DNA from: Micromonospora_J zhanjiangensis
GTDB taxonomy: Bacteria > Actinomycetota > Actinomycetes > Mycobacteriales > Micromonosporaceae
DNA: 64,000 bases
Assembly: GCF_042650605.1 (NCBI RefSeq)
Contig: NZ_JBHSBN010000014.1
Location: 111,921-175,920, forward strand
Direction: 5' to 3'
Notes under the pieces: model-generated
Told to the model about the DNA's origin: nothing
Databases searched by the model: none
What the model saw: only the letters and a program-made list of their open reading frames with translations
Shown here: one piece after another, positions 49,954 to 57,807 of the stretch
Numbering within the stretch: position 1 is the stretch's first letter
Layout of the letters: every line of letters begins with the position of its first letter
Program-made: the position numbers and the translations under genes

Positions 49954-52656
49954 ATGCACCGAGAAAACTCGTCGCCGTACCGGTGGCTCGCCGGCGGCTC
50001 GGCGGTGGTGATCGCGTTCGTCGTGGCGATGGTCGCGGTGCGGCCTGCGGCGGCGGAACCCGCCGTCGCGGCCGATCGCCCTGCCGCGGCGGCGGCCGAA
50101 CCCGTCGCGACGGTCGCCGCCGCGCCCGACGGCGTCGCCGCGGGCAACGGCGCGATAACCTCGGTCGACCTGGCCGGCACCTGGAGTTTCACCCCGTCCG
50201 GCCGGGGGACCACGTCGATCACGGTGCCTGGTGGCGGCTGGTACAAACAGGGCTTCACCGACGTCAACGAGGCGGTGTACACGCGCAGCATCACGGTGCC
50301 CGACGCCGGCCGGCCCCAGTCCACCTGGATCGAGTTCGGTGCGGTGAACCACCAGGCGACCCTGTCCGTCGACGGCCGGACGGTCGGTACCCGGATCACC
50401 TCCTTCACCCCCTCGGCCTTCGACATCAGCGCCTACGCGGCACCGGGCACCACGCACACGGTGACGGTGGCGGTGAAGGGCCGGGGCGCGTTCCGCAACG
50501 GCTCGGGAAAGTACCTGGTCCCGGTGGCGGCCGACTGGTCCGAGGCGGTGCCGCAGGGCATCTACCGGTCGGCCTTCCTGCGGGTCTACCCGGCGGTGTA
50601 CGTCAGTGACACGTTCGTCCGCACCTCCGTCGCGGACCGGACCCTCAGCTACGACGTGTCGGTGACCAACACCTCGGACGCCGCCAGGTCGGTGACGCTC
50701 AGCGGTTCGCTCGCCGCGGACGGTACCGGGTCGTTCGACTACCCGGCCCTGCCCACCAGCACGGTCAGCGTGGCGCCGCACTCCACCGCCAAGGTCACGG
50801 TCGGTCCGGTCCCGTGGAACCTCGGTGCCGCCTCGTACTGGTGGCCCAATGTCCCCTACCGGCAGGGGTACCGGGCCCAGTTGCACCGGCTGGCGGTGCA
50901 CGCGGTGACCGACGACGGTCGCACCAGCGACGCCGGCTACCGGTTCGGGTTCCGGCAGAGCACCCAGAACGGCGAGTACTTCTACCTCAACGGGGTGCGG
51001 GTGAACTACCGCGGTGACAACCTCCAGGGCGCCGACTACGACCGGATCAACAACGGCGGGAAGGGCGACGCCTTCGACACCCTGCCCGGATTCCTGGCGC
51101 CGTCGGCCGGCAACGGCGGGTGGCCGCAGGCGGTCGACAACTACCAGCGACTGAACTACAACGTGGTGCGGATCCACCAGGAGCCGGCCAGCCCGTACAT
51201 GCTCGACGTCGCCGACGAGGCGGGACTGATGATCATCGACGAGACGGGCATCCGCGGTGGCGCGCAGGACCTGGTCGCCGGGCGCGACAACTCGGTCAAC
51301 CATGCCCGCGCGCTGACCCTGCGGGACCGCAACCACCCGGCGGTCGTGCGGTGGAGCCAGGCCAACGAGCCGAGCTTCGGCAACGACTCGGAGCAGTTCG
51401 AGCAGGATCTCTACACGGCGATGAACGGCAACGACGGCACCCGTCCGGTCAGCATCGACGCCGCGCCCGGTGCCGACTCGCCCAGCCGGTACCCGAACAT
51501 GCGGTACGCCAACTTCGCCGTCTTCGCCCACTATCTCGACGGTGTCGGCCGGTACGGCGAGGCCGTGAACCCGGTGGTCGGCCGACCGGACGGCGAGGGC
51601 GAGTACGTCTGGTCGGCGTGCAACACCAGGCAGGGCTTCGAATGGTTCGCCACGGCGACGGCGGCCAAGCGCGGCAAGGACGCCGCCGACCTGCGGCCGT
51701 ACACCCTGCTGTCCGCCTGGGTCGGATTCGTTCCCGGCGTGCGTACCACCGACCTCGTGCCGGAGGAGGGCGGTCACCCGGTGTACGGCGCCGACAACCT
51801 TGCCGATCCATGGAGCAACCCGCAGATCCAGCGCGTCCAGGCGGCGTTCAATCCGGTCGCCGCGATCGACCTGCCCTACTGGTCCGCCTCCGGTGCCTCC
51901 GACGGCAACGGAAGCTTCCCGCTGCCGCAGGCGGTTCCCGGCTACCCGGCCAACGGAACGGTCACCCGGAACGTCACCGTCTTCAACGACGACCTCGACG
52001 GCACCACCGTCGGTTTCGCCTGGACGGTTCGGCAGGACCGGCCCGACGGGCCGGTGATCGCGTCCGGGAACAGCACGCTGACCGTCCCGCTCGGCACGCG
52101 GGTCAGCCAACCGGTCTCCTTCACCATGCCGGCCGGCGGTAGCCGGGTCTACCTGGTCCTGTCGACGAGCAAGAACGGCGCCACCGTCTTCACCGACGCG
52201 GTCGAGTACTTCACGGTCGGTGGCGGGGGTGGGACCGGCCCCGCGGATGGCACCTACCGGGTCGTCAACCGCAACAGCGGCAAGCCGCTCGCCGTCGCGG
52301 GCGGTTCCACGGCGGACGGGGCCAAGGTGGTCCAGCAGAGCGGCGCCGCCACCTGGTCGGTCAGCGCGGCCCAGGGCGGCGCCTACACGCTGCGCTTCAC
52401 CGGCAGTGGCAAGGCGCTCGACGTCAACGGCGGCAGTTCGACGGCCGGGTTGCAGTTGCAGCAGTGGACCGTCAACGGCGGTAGCAACCAACTGTGGTAC
52501 CTGCGGCCCACCGGTGACGGCTACTACACCATCGTGGCCCGGGACAGCGGCCTGGTGGCGGACGTGTCCGGCCAGGCCACGACGGACGGTGCCGCGGTCG
52601 TGCAGTGGACCGCCAACGGCGGAGCCAACCAGCAGTGGCAACTGATCCGGGTCTGA
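49954..52656 (+). CDS. GH2-type glycoside hydrolase with ricin B domain
   Basis: A 900-residue secreted enzyme. A signal anchor-like segment (WLAGGSAVVIAFVVAMVAV) is followed by an Ala/Pro linker, a sugar-binding jelly-roll domain (DLAGTWSFTPSGRGTTSITV), an immunoglobulin-like domain and a TIM barrel with the acid/base Glu472 in WSQANEPSFGN. The likely nucleophile lies in the GRPDGEGEYVWSA region. The C-terminus is a ricin B domain (YRVVNRNSGKPLAVAGGSTA; NQLWYL; NQQWQL). The family cleaves beta-galactosides, beta-mannosides or beta-glucuronides; which one is unclear. GGAGAG precedes the ATG. It is 62 nt downstream of the GH95 stop, in the same operon. Confidence 0.85.
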   Translation: MHRENSSPYRWLAGGSAVVIAFVVAMVAVRPAAAEPAVAADRPAAAAAEPVATVAAAPDGVAAGNGAITSVDLAGTWSFTPSGRGTTSITVPGGGWYKQGFTDVNEAVYTRSITVPDAGRPQSTWIEFGAVNHQATLSVDGRTVGTRITSFTPSAFDISAYAAPGTTHTVTVAVKGRGAFRNGSGKYLVPVAADWSEAVPQGIYRSAFLRVYPAVYVSDTFVRTSVADRTLSYDVSVTNTSDAARSVTLSGSLAADGTGSFDYPALPTSTVSVAPHSTAKVTVGPVPWNLGAASYWWPNVPYRQGYRAQLHRLAVHAVTDDGRTSDAGYRFGFRQSTQNGEYFYLNGVRVNYRGDNLQGADYDRINNGGKGDAFDTLPGFLAPSAGNGGWPQAVDNYQRLNYNVVRIHQEPASPYMLDVADEAGLMIIDETGIRGGAQDLVAGRDNSVNHARALTLRDRNHPAVVRWSQANEPSFGNDSEQFEQDLYTAMNGNDGTRPVSIDAAPGADSPSRYPNMRYANFAVFAHYLDGVGRYGEAVNPVVGRPDGEGEYVWSACNTRQGFEWFATATAAKRGKDAADLRPYTLLSAWVGFVPGVRTTDLVPEEGGHPVYGADNLADPWSNPQIQRVQAAFNPVAAIDLPYWSASGASDGNGSFPLPQAVPGYPANGTVTRNVTVFNDDLDGTTVGFAWTVRQDRPDGPVIASGNSTLTVPLGTRVSQPVSFTMPAGGSRVYLVLSTSKNGATVFTDAVEYFTVGGGGGTGPADGTYRVVNRNSGKPLAVAGGSTADGAKVVQQSGAATWSVSAAQGGAYTLRFTGSGKALDVNGGSSTAGLQLQQWTVNGGSNQLWYLRPTGDGYYTIVARDSGLVADVSGQATTDGAAVVQWTANGGANQQWQLIRV

Positions 52657-52795
52657 GGGAAGACCTCCCGACCTGAACGGACGAGGGTCGTGCCGGGCGC
52701 CGGACGGGCGCCCGCGCCGATCGACCGACGGCGGGCGGGACCGGAACGCCGACCGGCCCGCCCGCTCACCCGTCCACCCGCCCGCCGGACGCGTT

Positions 52796-52826
52796 CCGGT
52801 GCCGACACCGCCGATGTCGGCACCGG
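52796..52826. terminator. Hairpin terminator after the GH95-GH2 operon
   Basis: CCGGTGCCGACA pairs perfectly with TGTCGGCACCGG around a 7-nt loop, about 140 nt past the GH2 stop. Confidence 0.6.
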
Positions 52827-53120
52827 CACCGAAGGGACGACCGGTGCGGCGGGTGGGCGGGGCACTGGTGCGTCCACGCCGGCCTGCCACCGATGACGGT
52901 GCGAACATTCGCTCGAATGGACAAAAGATTCGCCGCCATCGTGATCACATATAGACAGACCTCACTAAACTTTCTAGGATTCCGTCTACCAACGTGAATG
53001 TTGTGTCGAGGTGACCGACGGCGCGGTCGCCCATCGACGGTGTTTCCACCCGCTTGGGCATCCGGCGCGACGGCGCGCGCCCGGCCTGGCGTTTCTCCAG
53101 TCAGGAAGGGACCGCACAGA
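52827..53120. other. Regulatory stretch before the sugar dehydrogenase gene
   Basis: No gene is supported. The middle part (52,905-53,000) is AT-rich for this genome and holds the promoter at 52952-52980. The CTAAACTTTCTAGG segment overlapping the -10 box is a possible operator half. Confidence 0.45.
52952..52980 (+). promoter_or_regulatory. Promoter of the sugar dehydrogenase gene
   Basis: TAGACA (one mismatch to TTGACA), 17 nt, TAGGAT (-10). Predicted leader about 134 nt. Confidence 0.65.
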
Positions 53121-55967
53121 ATGTCATCCAGCACCCGACGCCGTCGCCGATCTCTGTACCGGTGGGCGGCCGGCGCCTGCGCCCTGCTGCTGGCCCCGGT
53201 TGCCGCGATCACCGCGAAGCCGGCGCCGGCACAGGCTTTTCCCATCAACGCCAGCGACTTCCAACGGGTCACGCTGGCCCGCGGCGTCGCCCAACTCGGC
53301 GAGCCCATGTCGATCGCCGTGCTGCCCGACCGGTCGGTGCTGCAGACCGCGCGGGACGGCACACTGCGCCGGGCCGACGCCGCCGGCAACGTCTCGGTCG
53401 TGGCGAGGATCCCGGTCTACACCCACGACGAGGAGGGGTTGCAGGGCGTCGGGGTCGACCCGAACTTCGCCAGCAACCGCTACATCTACCTCTACTACTC
53501 GCCGCAACTGTCCACGCCCGGCGGTGACGCGCCGGACAACGGCACCGACTTCTCGGCCTGGAAGGGCTACAACCGCCTCTCCCGGTTCACCCTGACCACC
53601 AACTGGCAGTTGCAGAACGAGACGAAGATCCTGGAGGTCGGCACCGACCGGGGCATCTGTTGTCACGTCGGCGGCGGCATCGACTTCGACGGTGCCGGCA
53701 ACCTCTACCTGTCCACCGGCGACGACAGCAACCCGTTCCAGTCCGCCGGCTACTCGCCGCTGGACGAGCGGACCAACCGCAACCCCGCCTTCGACGCCCA
53801 GCGCAGCGCCGCGAACAGCAACGACCTGCGGGGCAAGATCCTCCGGATCAAGGTCAACGACGACGGGTCGTACTCGATCCCCAGCGGCAACATGTTCGCC
53901 CCCGGCACGGCCAACACCCGGCCCGAGATCTACGCGATGGGGTTCCGCAACCCGTTCCGGATCGGCGTCGACAAGGCCACCGGCATCGTCTACGTCGGCG
54001 ACTACGGGCCGGACGCCGGCTCCACCAACCCCAACCGCGGACCGAGCGGGCAGGTCGAGTTCGACCGGGTCACCGCCCCGGGCAACTTCGGCTGGCCGTA
54101 CTGCACCGGCAGCAACAGCACGAACGAGACGTACAACAAGTGGAACTTCGCGAACAACACCACCGGCCCGAAGTTCGACTGCGCCAACGGGCCGACCAAC
54201 AGCTCACCCCGCAACACCGGCGTGAGCAAGCTGCCCAAGGCCCAACCGGCCTGGATCCGGTACGCCGGTGACGCCGGCAGCCCACCGGAGTTCGGCGGCG
54301 GCTCGGAGTCCCCGATGGGTGGCCCCGTCTACCGGTACGACCCGAACAACCCCTCCAACACCAAGTTCCCGCCGGCGTTCGACGGCTACTTCATGGCCGG
54401 TGAGTACGGCCGCGGCTGGATCAAGCCGATCAGGGTGGGCGCCGACGGCTCGTACGGCGACATCTCGAACTTCCCGTGGGGCGGCAAGCAGGTCATGGAC
54501 ATGAAGTTCGGGCCGGACGGCGCGCTGTACGTGCTGGACTACGGCTCCGGCTGCTGCACCGGCGACACCGGCTCGGCGATCTACCGGTACGACTACGTCG
54601 GCAGCGGCAACCGGGCGCCCACCGCCGTCGCCTCGGCCGACAGGACGTCCGGGCAGGCGCCACTGACGGTGAACTTCTCCTCGGCCGGCTCGGCCGACCC
54701 CGAGGGCGGGACGCTGCGCTACTCCTGGAACTTCGGCGACGGCACCACCAGCACCGCCGCCAACCCGGCACACACCTTCACCGCCGACGGCGTCTACAAC
54801 GTCAAACTCACCGTGACCGACCCGCAGGGCGCCACCGGCACCGCCACGGTGCAGATCGGCGTCGGCAACACCGCGCCCACGGTCACCATCAACAAGCCCG
54901 CCAGCGGCCAGCTGTTCAACTACGGCGACACGGTCGACTTCGACATCACCGTGACCGACCCGGAGGACGGCACCGTCGACTGCGGCAAGGTCACCATGGC
55001 CTACCTGCTCGGGCACGACCAACACTCGCACCAGATCACCAGCAAGAACGGCTGCACCGGCTCGATCACCATCCCGATCGACGGCGAGCACGACGCGGCG
55101 GCGAACATCTACGGCGTCTTCGACGCCTCCTACATTGACGCGGGCGGCCTGACCACCCACAAGCAGCACGTCCTGCAACCGCGGCACCGGCAGGCCGAGC
55201 ACTACAAGAACGCCTCCGGCGTCGCCCCGCAGGACAAGCCCGAGGCCGAGGGCGGCCGGACCGTCGGGGACATCAACAACGGCGAGTGGATCTCGTTCGA
55301 CACGTACAACCTGAGCACCGCGACGTCAATCTCCGCGCGGGTCTCCTCCGCCGGCGCCGGCGGCACCATCCAGGTCCGCACCGGTTCGCCCACCGGTACG
55401 GTGCTCGGCTCGGTCACCGTACCGGTGACCGGCGGTTGGAACGTCTTCACCACCGTCACCGGCTCGATCAGCAACCCGCCGCCGGGCACCCAGACGTTGT
55501 ACCTGACCTTCGCGGGCAGCGGCACCGGGGTGCTGTTCGACGTCGACGCGTTCACCTTCAACTCCGGGCCGTCCGGCGGCACGCGCACCGGTCGGGTGAC
55601 CGGCCTCGGCGGCAAGTGCCTGGACATCAACGGCGCGGGCACCGCCGACGGCACGAAGATCCAGCTGTGGAGCTGCAACGGCGGGACGAACCAGACCTGG
55701 ACGATCGACGGCCAGGTGTGGCGCAACCCGAACTCGAACAAGTGCCTGGACGCCACCGGCGGCGGCACGGCCAACGGAACGAAGGTCCAACTGTTCACCT
55801 GCACCGGCGGCGCCGGGCAGAACTGGGCGGCGCAGGCCGACGGTTCGGTGCGCAACCCGCAGTCGAACCGGTGCCTGGACGTGTCGGGCAACAACTCGGC
55901 CGACGGCACCCAGGTCCAGCTCTGGGACTGCAACGGCCAGGCCAACCAACGCTGGACCCTGCCCTGA
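53121..55967 (+). CDS. Secreted GSDH-type sugar dehydrogenase with PKD, CBM6-like and ricin domains
   Basis: A 948-residue exported protein. An Arg-rich signal (STRRRRRSLYRWAAGACALL) is followed by a six-bladed propeller of the soluble glucose/aldose sugar dehydrogenase type (TRDGTLRR-like entry; EEGLQGVGVDPNFASNRYIY; NDLRGKILRIKVN; MGFRNPFRIGVDKATG). Then come a PKD domain (NRAPTAVASADRTSGQAPLT; YSWNFGDGTTSTAANPAHTF), a linker domain, a CBM6-like beta domain (AEHYKNASGVAPQ; GEWISFDTYNL; VDAFTF) and a ricin B domain ending QANQRWTLP. Related enzymes oxidise sugars using PQQ; no PQQ synthesis genes are in view. The ATG at 53121 follows AGGAAGGG. Confidence 0.87.
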   Translation: MSSSTRRRRRSLYRWAAGACALLLAPVAAITAKPAPAQAFPINASDFQRVTLARGVAQLGEPMSIAVLPDRSVLQTARDGTLRRADAAGNVSVVARIPVYTHDEEGLQGVGVDPNFASNRYIYLYYSPQLSTPGGDAPDNGTDFSAWKGYNRLSRFTLTTNWQLQNETKILEVGTDRGICCHVGGGIDFDGAGNLYLSTGDDSNPFQSAGYSPLDERTNRNPAFDAQRSAANSNDLRGKILRIKVNDDGSYSIPSGNMFAPGTANTRPEIYAMGFRNPFRIGVDKATGIVYVGDYGPDAGSTNPNRGPSGQVEFDRVTAPGNFGWPYCTGSNSTNETYNKWNFANNTTGPKFDCANGPTNSSPRNTGVSKLPKAQPAWIRYAGDAGSPPEFGGGSESPMGGPVYRYDPNNPSNTKFPPAFDGYFMAGEYGRGWIKPIRVGADGSYGDISNFPWGGKQVMDMKFGPDGALYVLDYGSGCCTGDTGSAIYRYDYVGSGNRAPTAVASADRTSGQAPLTVNFSSAGSADPEGGTLRYSWNFGDGTTSTAANPAHTFTADGVYNVKLTVTDPQGATGTATVQIGVGNTAPTVTINKPASGQLFNYGDTVDFDITVTDPEDGTVDCGKVTMAYLLGHDQHSHQITSKNGCTGSITIPIDGEHDAAANIYGVFDASYIDAGGLTTHKQHVLQPRHRQAEHYKNASGVAPQDKPEAEGGRTVGDINNGEWISFDTYNLSTATSISARVSSAGAGGTIQVRTGSPTGTVLGSVTVPVTGGWNVFTTVTGSISNPPPGTQTLYLTFAGSGTGVLFDVDAFTFNSGPSGGTRTGRVTGLGGKCLDINGAGTADGTKIQLWSCNGGTNQTWTIDGQVWRNPNSNKCLDATGGGTANGTKVQLFTCTGGAGQNWAAQADGSVRNPQSNRCLDVSGNNSADGTQVQLWDCNGQANQRWTLP
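55854..55967 (+). repeat. Ricin-module DNA repeat, copy A
   Basis: The last 114 nt of the dehydrogenase gene match the last 114 nt of the ThuA-DUF1080 gene (57638-57751) except for one base (Leu/Ile codon), including all other synonymous positions. Similarity continues upstream at a lower level through the whole ricin domain. Confidence 0.85.
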
Positions 55968-55971
55968 CGCC

Positions 55972-56004
55972 GAGCGGCCCCCGGCGGTGTGCCGGGGGCC
56001 GCTC
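55972..56004. terminator. Hairpin between the dehydrogenase and ThuA-DUF1080 genes
   Basis: GAGCGGCCCCCGGC pairs perfectly with GCCGGGGGCCGCTC (14 bp) around a 5-nt loop, directly after the dehydrogenase stop. The ThuA-DUF1080 gene follows on the same strand within 30 nt, so it may attenuate rather than end transcription. Confidence 0.75.
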
Positions 56005-56032
56005 CGCCCACCCCCAAGCCGAGGAGGAAATG

Positions 56033-57751
56033 ATGCGAAGACTCAGCAGGACCATCCTGGCCCTGGGCACCGCGGCGCTGACCGCGCTGGCCGCCACCAC
56101 CGTCGCCGGCCCGGCCGGCGCCGCCGACCCCGCGTACGACGTGCTGGTGTTCTCCAAGACCGCCGGCTTCCGGCACGACTCCATCCCGGCCGGCATCACG
56201 GCCATCCGCGAACTGGGCGCGGCCAACAACTTCACCGTCACCGCCACCGAGGACTCCGGCGTCTTCACCACCGCGAATCTCGCCCGGTACAGAGCGATCG
56301 TCTTCCTCAGCACCACCGGCGACGTGCTCAACGACGCCCAGCAGGCGGCGGTCGAGACGTACATCCGCGGCGGCGGCGGGTACGTCGGCGTGCACTCGGC
56401 CGCCGACACCGAGTACAACTGGCCCTTCTACGGCCAGCTCGTCGGTGCCTGGTTCGCCTCCCACCCGGCCATCCAGCAGGCGAAGGTCCGCGTCGAGGAC
56501 CGCGCCCACGCCGCCACCGCACACCTGCCGCAGACCTGGACCCGGACCGACGAGTGGTACAACTACCAGACCAACGCCCGCAGCACGGCGCACGTGCTGG
56601 CGTCGCTGGACGAGTCGTCGTACTCGGGCGGGGGGATGGGGGCCGACCATCCGCACGCCTGGTGCAAGACCCTCGACGGGGGCCGGTCGTTCTACACCGG
56701 CGGTGGGCACACCATCGAGTCGTACTCCGACCCGGCGTTCCGGGCGCACCTGCTCGGCGGCATCCGGTACGCGGCCGGCCGTACCCGGGCCGACTGCCGG
56801 CCGGAGGTGGGCTACACCGCGCTCTACAACGGCAGCACGACCGGCTGGACGCAGGCCGGACCCGGCGGCTTCAGCAACACCGACGCTACCCTGTCGTCCT
56901 CCGGTGGTCTCGGGATGTACTGGTACAACACCAAGCAGTTCACCAGCTACTCGCTCAAGCTCGACTGGAAGCTCACCGGCGACGACAACTCCGGCGTGGT
57001 CGTCGGCTTCCCGGCCACCACCGACCCGCAGGCCGCGCTGGACAAGGGCTACGAGGTCCAGATCGACGCGACCGACACCCCGGACAAGACCACCGGCTCG
57101 GTCTACGGCGTGCAGGCCGCGGACATCGCCGCCCGCGACGCGGCGCTCAACCCGCCGGGGGAGTGGAACACGTACGAACTCCTGGTCGAGGGTCAACGCC
57201 TGCAGGTCTTCCTCAACGGCGTGCGGATCAACGACTTCACCAACACCAATTCGGCACGCTCGCTGGCCGGTTACGTCGGCATCCAGAACCACGGGGACGC
57301 CGATCACGTGTCCTTCCGTAACATCCGGATCAAGGACCTGGGCGGGACGACACCGCCCGGGAATCCGCGTACCGGCCGGGTGACCGGCCTGGCCGGCAAG
57401 TGCCTGGACATCAACGGCGCCGGCACCGCCGACGGTACGAAGATCCAGCTGTGGAGCTGCAACGGTCAGGCCAACCAGGTGTGGTCGATCGACGGCCAGG
57501 TGTGGCGCAACCCGAACTCGAACAAGTGCCTGGGCACCGCCGGCGGCGGCACCGGGAACGGCACCAAGGTGCAGTTGTCGACCTGCAACGGCAGCGGCGG
57601 CCAGAACTGGGCGGCCCAGTCGAACGGCTCGGTGCGTAACCCGCAGTCGAACCGGTGCCTGGACGTGTCGGGCAACAACTCGGCCGACGGCACCCAGGTC
57701 CAGATCTGGGACTGCAACGGCCAGGCCAACCAACGCTGGACCCTGCCCTGA
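56033..57751 (+). CDS. Secreted ThuA-domain/DUF1080 (3-keto-disaccharide hydrolase fold) protein with ricin domain
   Basis: A 572-residue exported protein. The signal peptide (TILALGTAALTALAATTVAG) is followed by a ThuA-like, glutamine-amidotransferase-fold domain (YDVLVFSKTAGFRHDSIPAG; VFLSTTGDVLN; GYVGVHSAADTEY), then a DUF1080/3-keto-disaccharide hydrolase domain (YTALYNGSTTGWTQAG; DNSGVVVGFPATTD; EWNTYELLVEGQRLQVFLNG) and a ricin B domain. Members of both families have been linked to keto-sugar metabolism. Two adjacent ATGs exist; the second (56033) is preferred because AGGAGG is 5 nt away, against 2 nt for the first. It follows the sugar dehydrogenase gene and shares almost its exact ricin end. 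Confidence 0.88.
   Translation: MRRLSRTILALGTAALTALAATTVAGPAGAADPAYDVLVFSKTAGFRHDSIPAGITAIRELGAANNFTVTATEDSGVFTTANLARYRAIVFLSTTGDVLNDAQQAAVETYIRGGGGYVGVHSAADTEYNWPFYGQLVGAWFASHPAIQQAKVRVEDRAHAATAHLPQTWTRTDEWYNYQTNARSTAHVLASLDESSYSGGGMGADHPHAWCKTLDGGRSFYTGGGHTIESYSDPAFRAHLLGGIRYAAGRTRADCRPEVGYTALYNGSTTGWTQAGPGGFSNTDATLSSSGGLGMYWYNTKQFTSYSLKLDWKLTGDDNSGVVVGFPATTDPQAALDKGYEVQIDATDTPDKTTGSVYGVQAADIAARDAALNPPGEWNTYELLVEGQRLQVFLNGVRINDFTNTNSARSLAGYVGIQNHGDADHVSFRNIRIKDLGGTTPPGNPRTGRVTGLAGKCLDINGAGTADGTKIQLWSCNGQANQVWSIDGQVWRNPNSNKCLGTAGGGTGNGTKVQLSTCNGSGGQNWAAQSNGSVRNPQSNRCLDVSGNNSADGTQVQIWDCNGQANQRWTLP
57638..57751 (+). repeat. Ricin-module DNA repeat, copy B
   Basis: Partner of the repeat at 55854-55967, with a single difference in 114 nt. 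Confidence 0.85.
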
Positions 57752-57758
57752 GCGAACC

Positions 57759-57787
57759 GGTCACCGGCCCGGGTCGGGCCGGTGACC
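57759..57787. terminator. Hairpin after the ThuA-DUF1080 gene
   Basis: GGTCACCGGCCCG pairs perfectly with CGGGCCGGTGACC (13 bp) around a 3-nt loop. The next gene begins 20 nt further on, so partial termination is possible. Confidence 0.7.
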
Positions 57788-57807
57788 CCGACCCATCCGG
57801 AGTCGCG

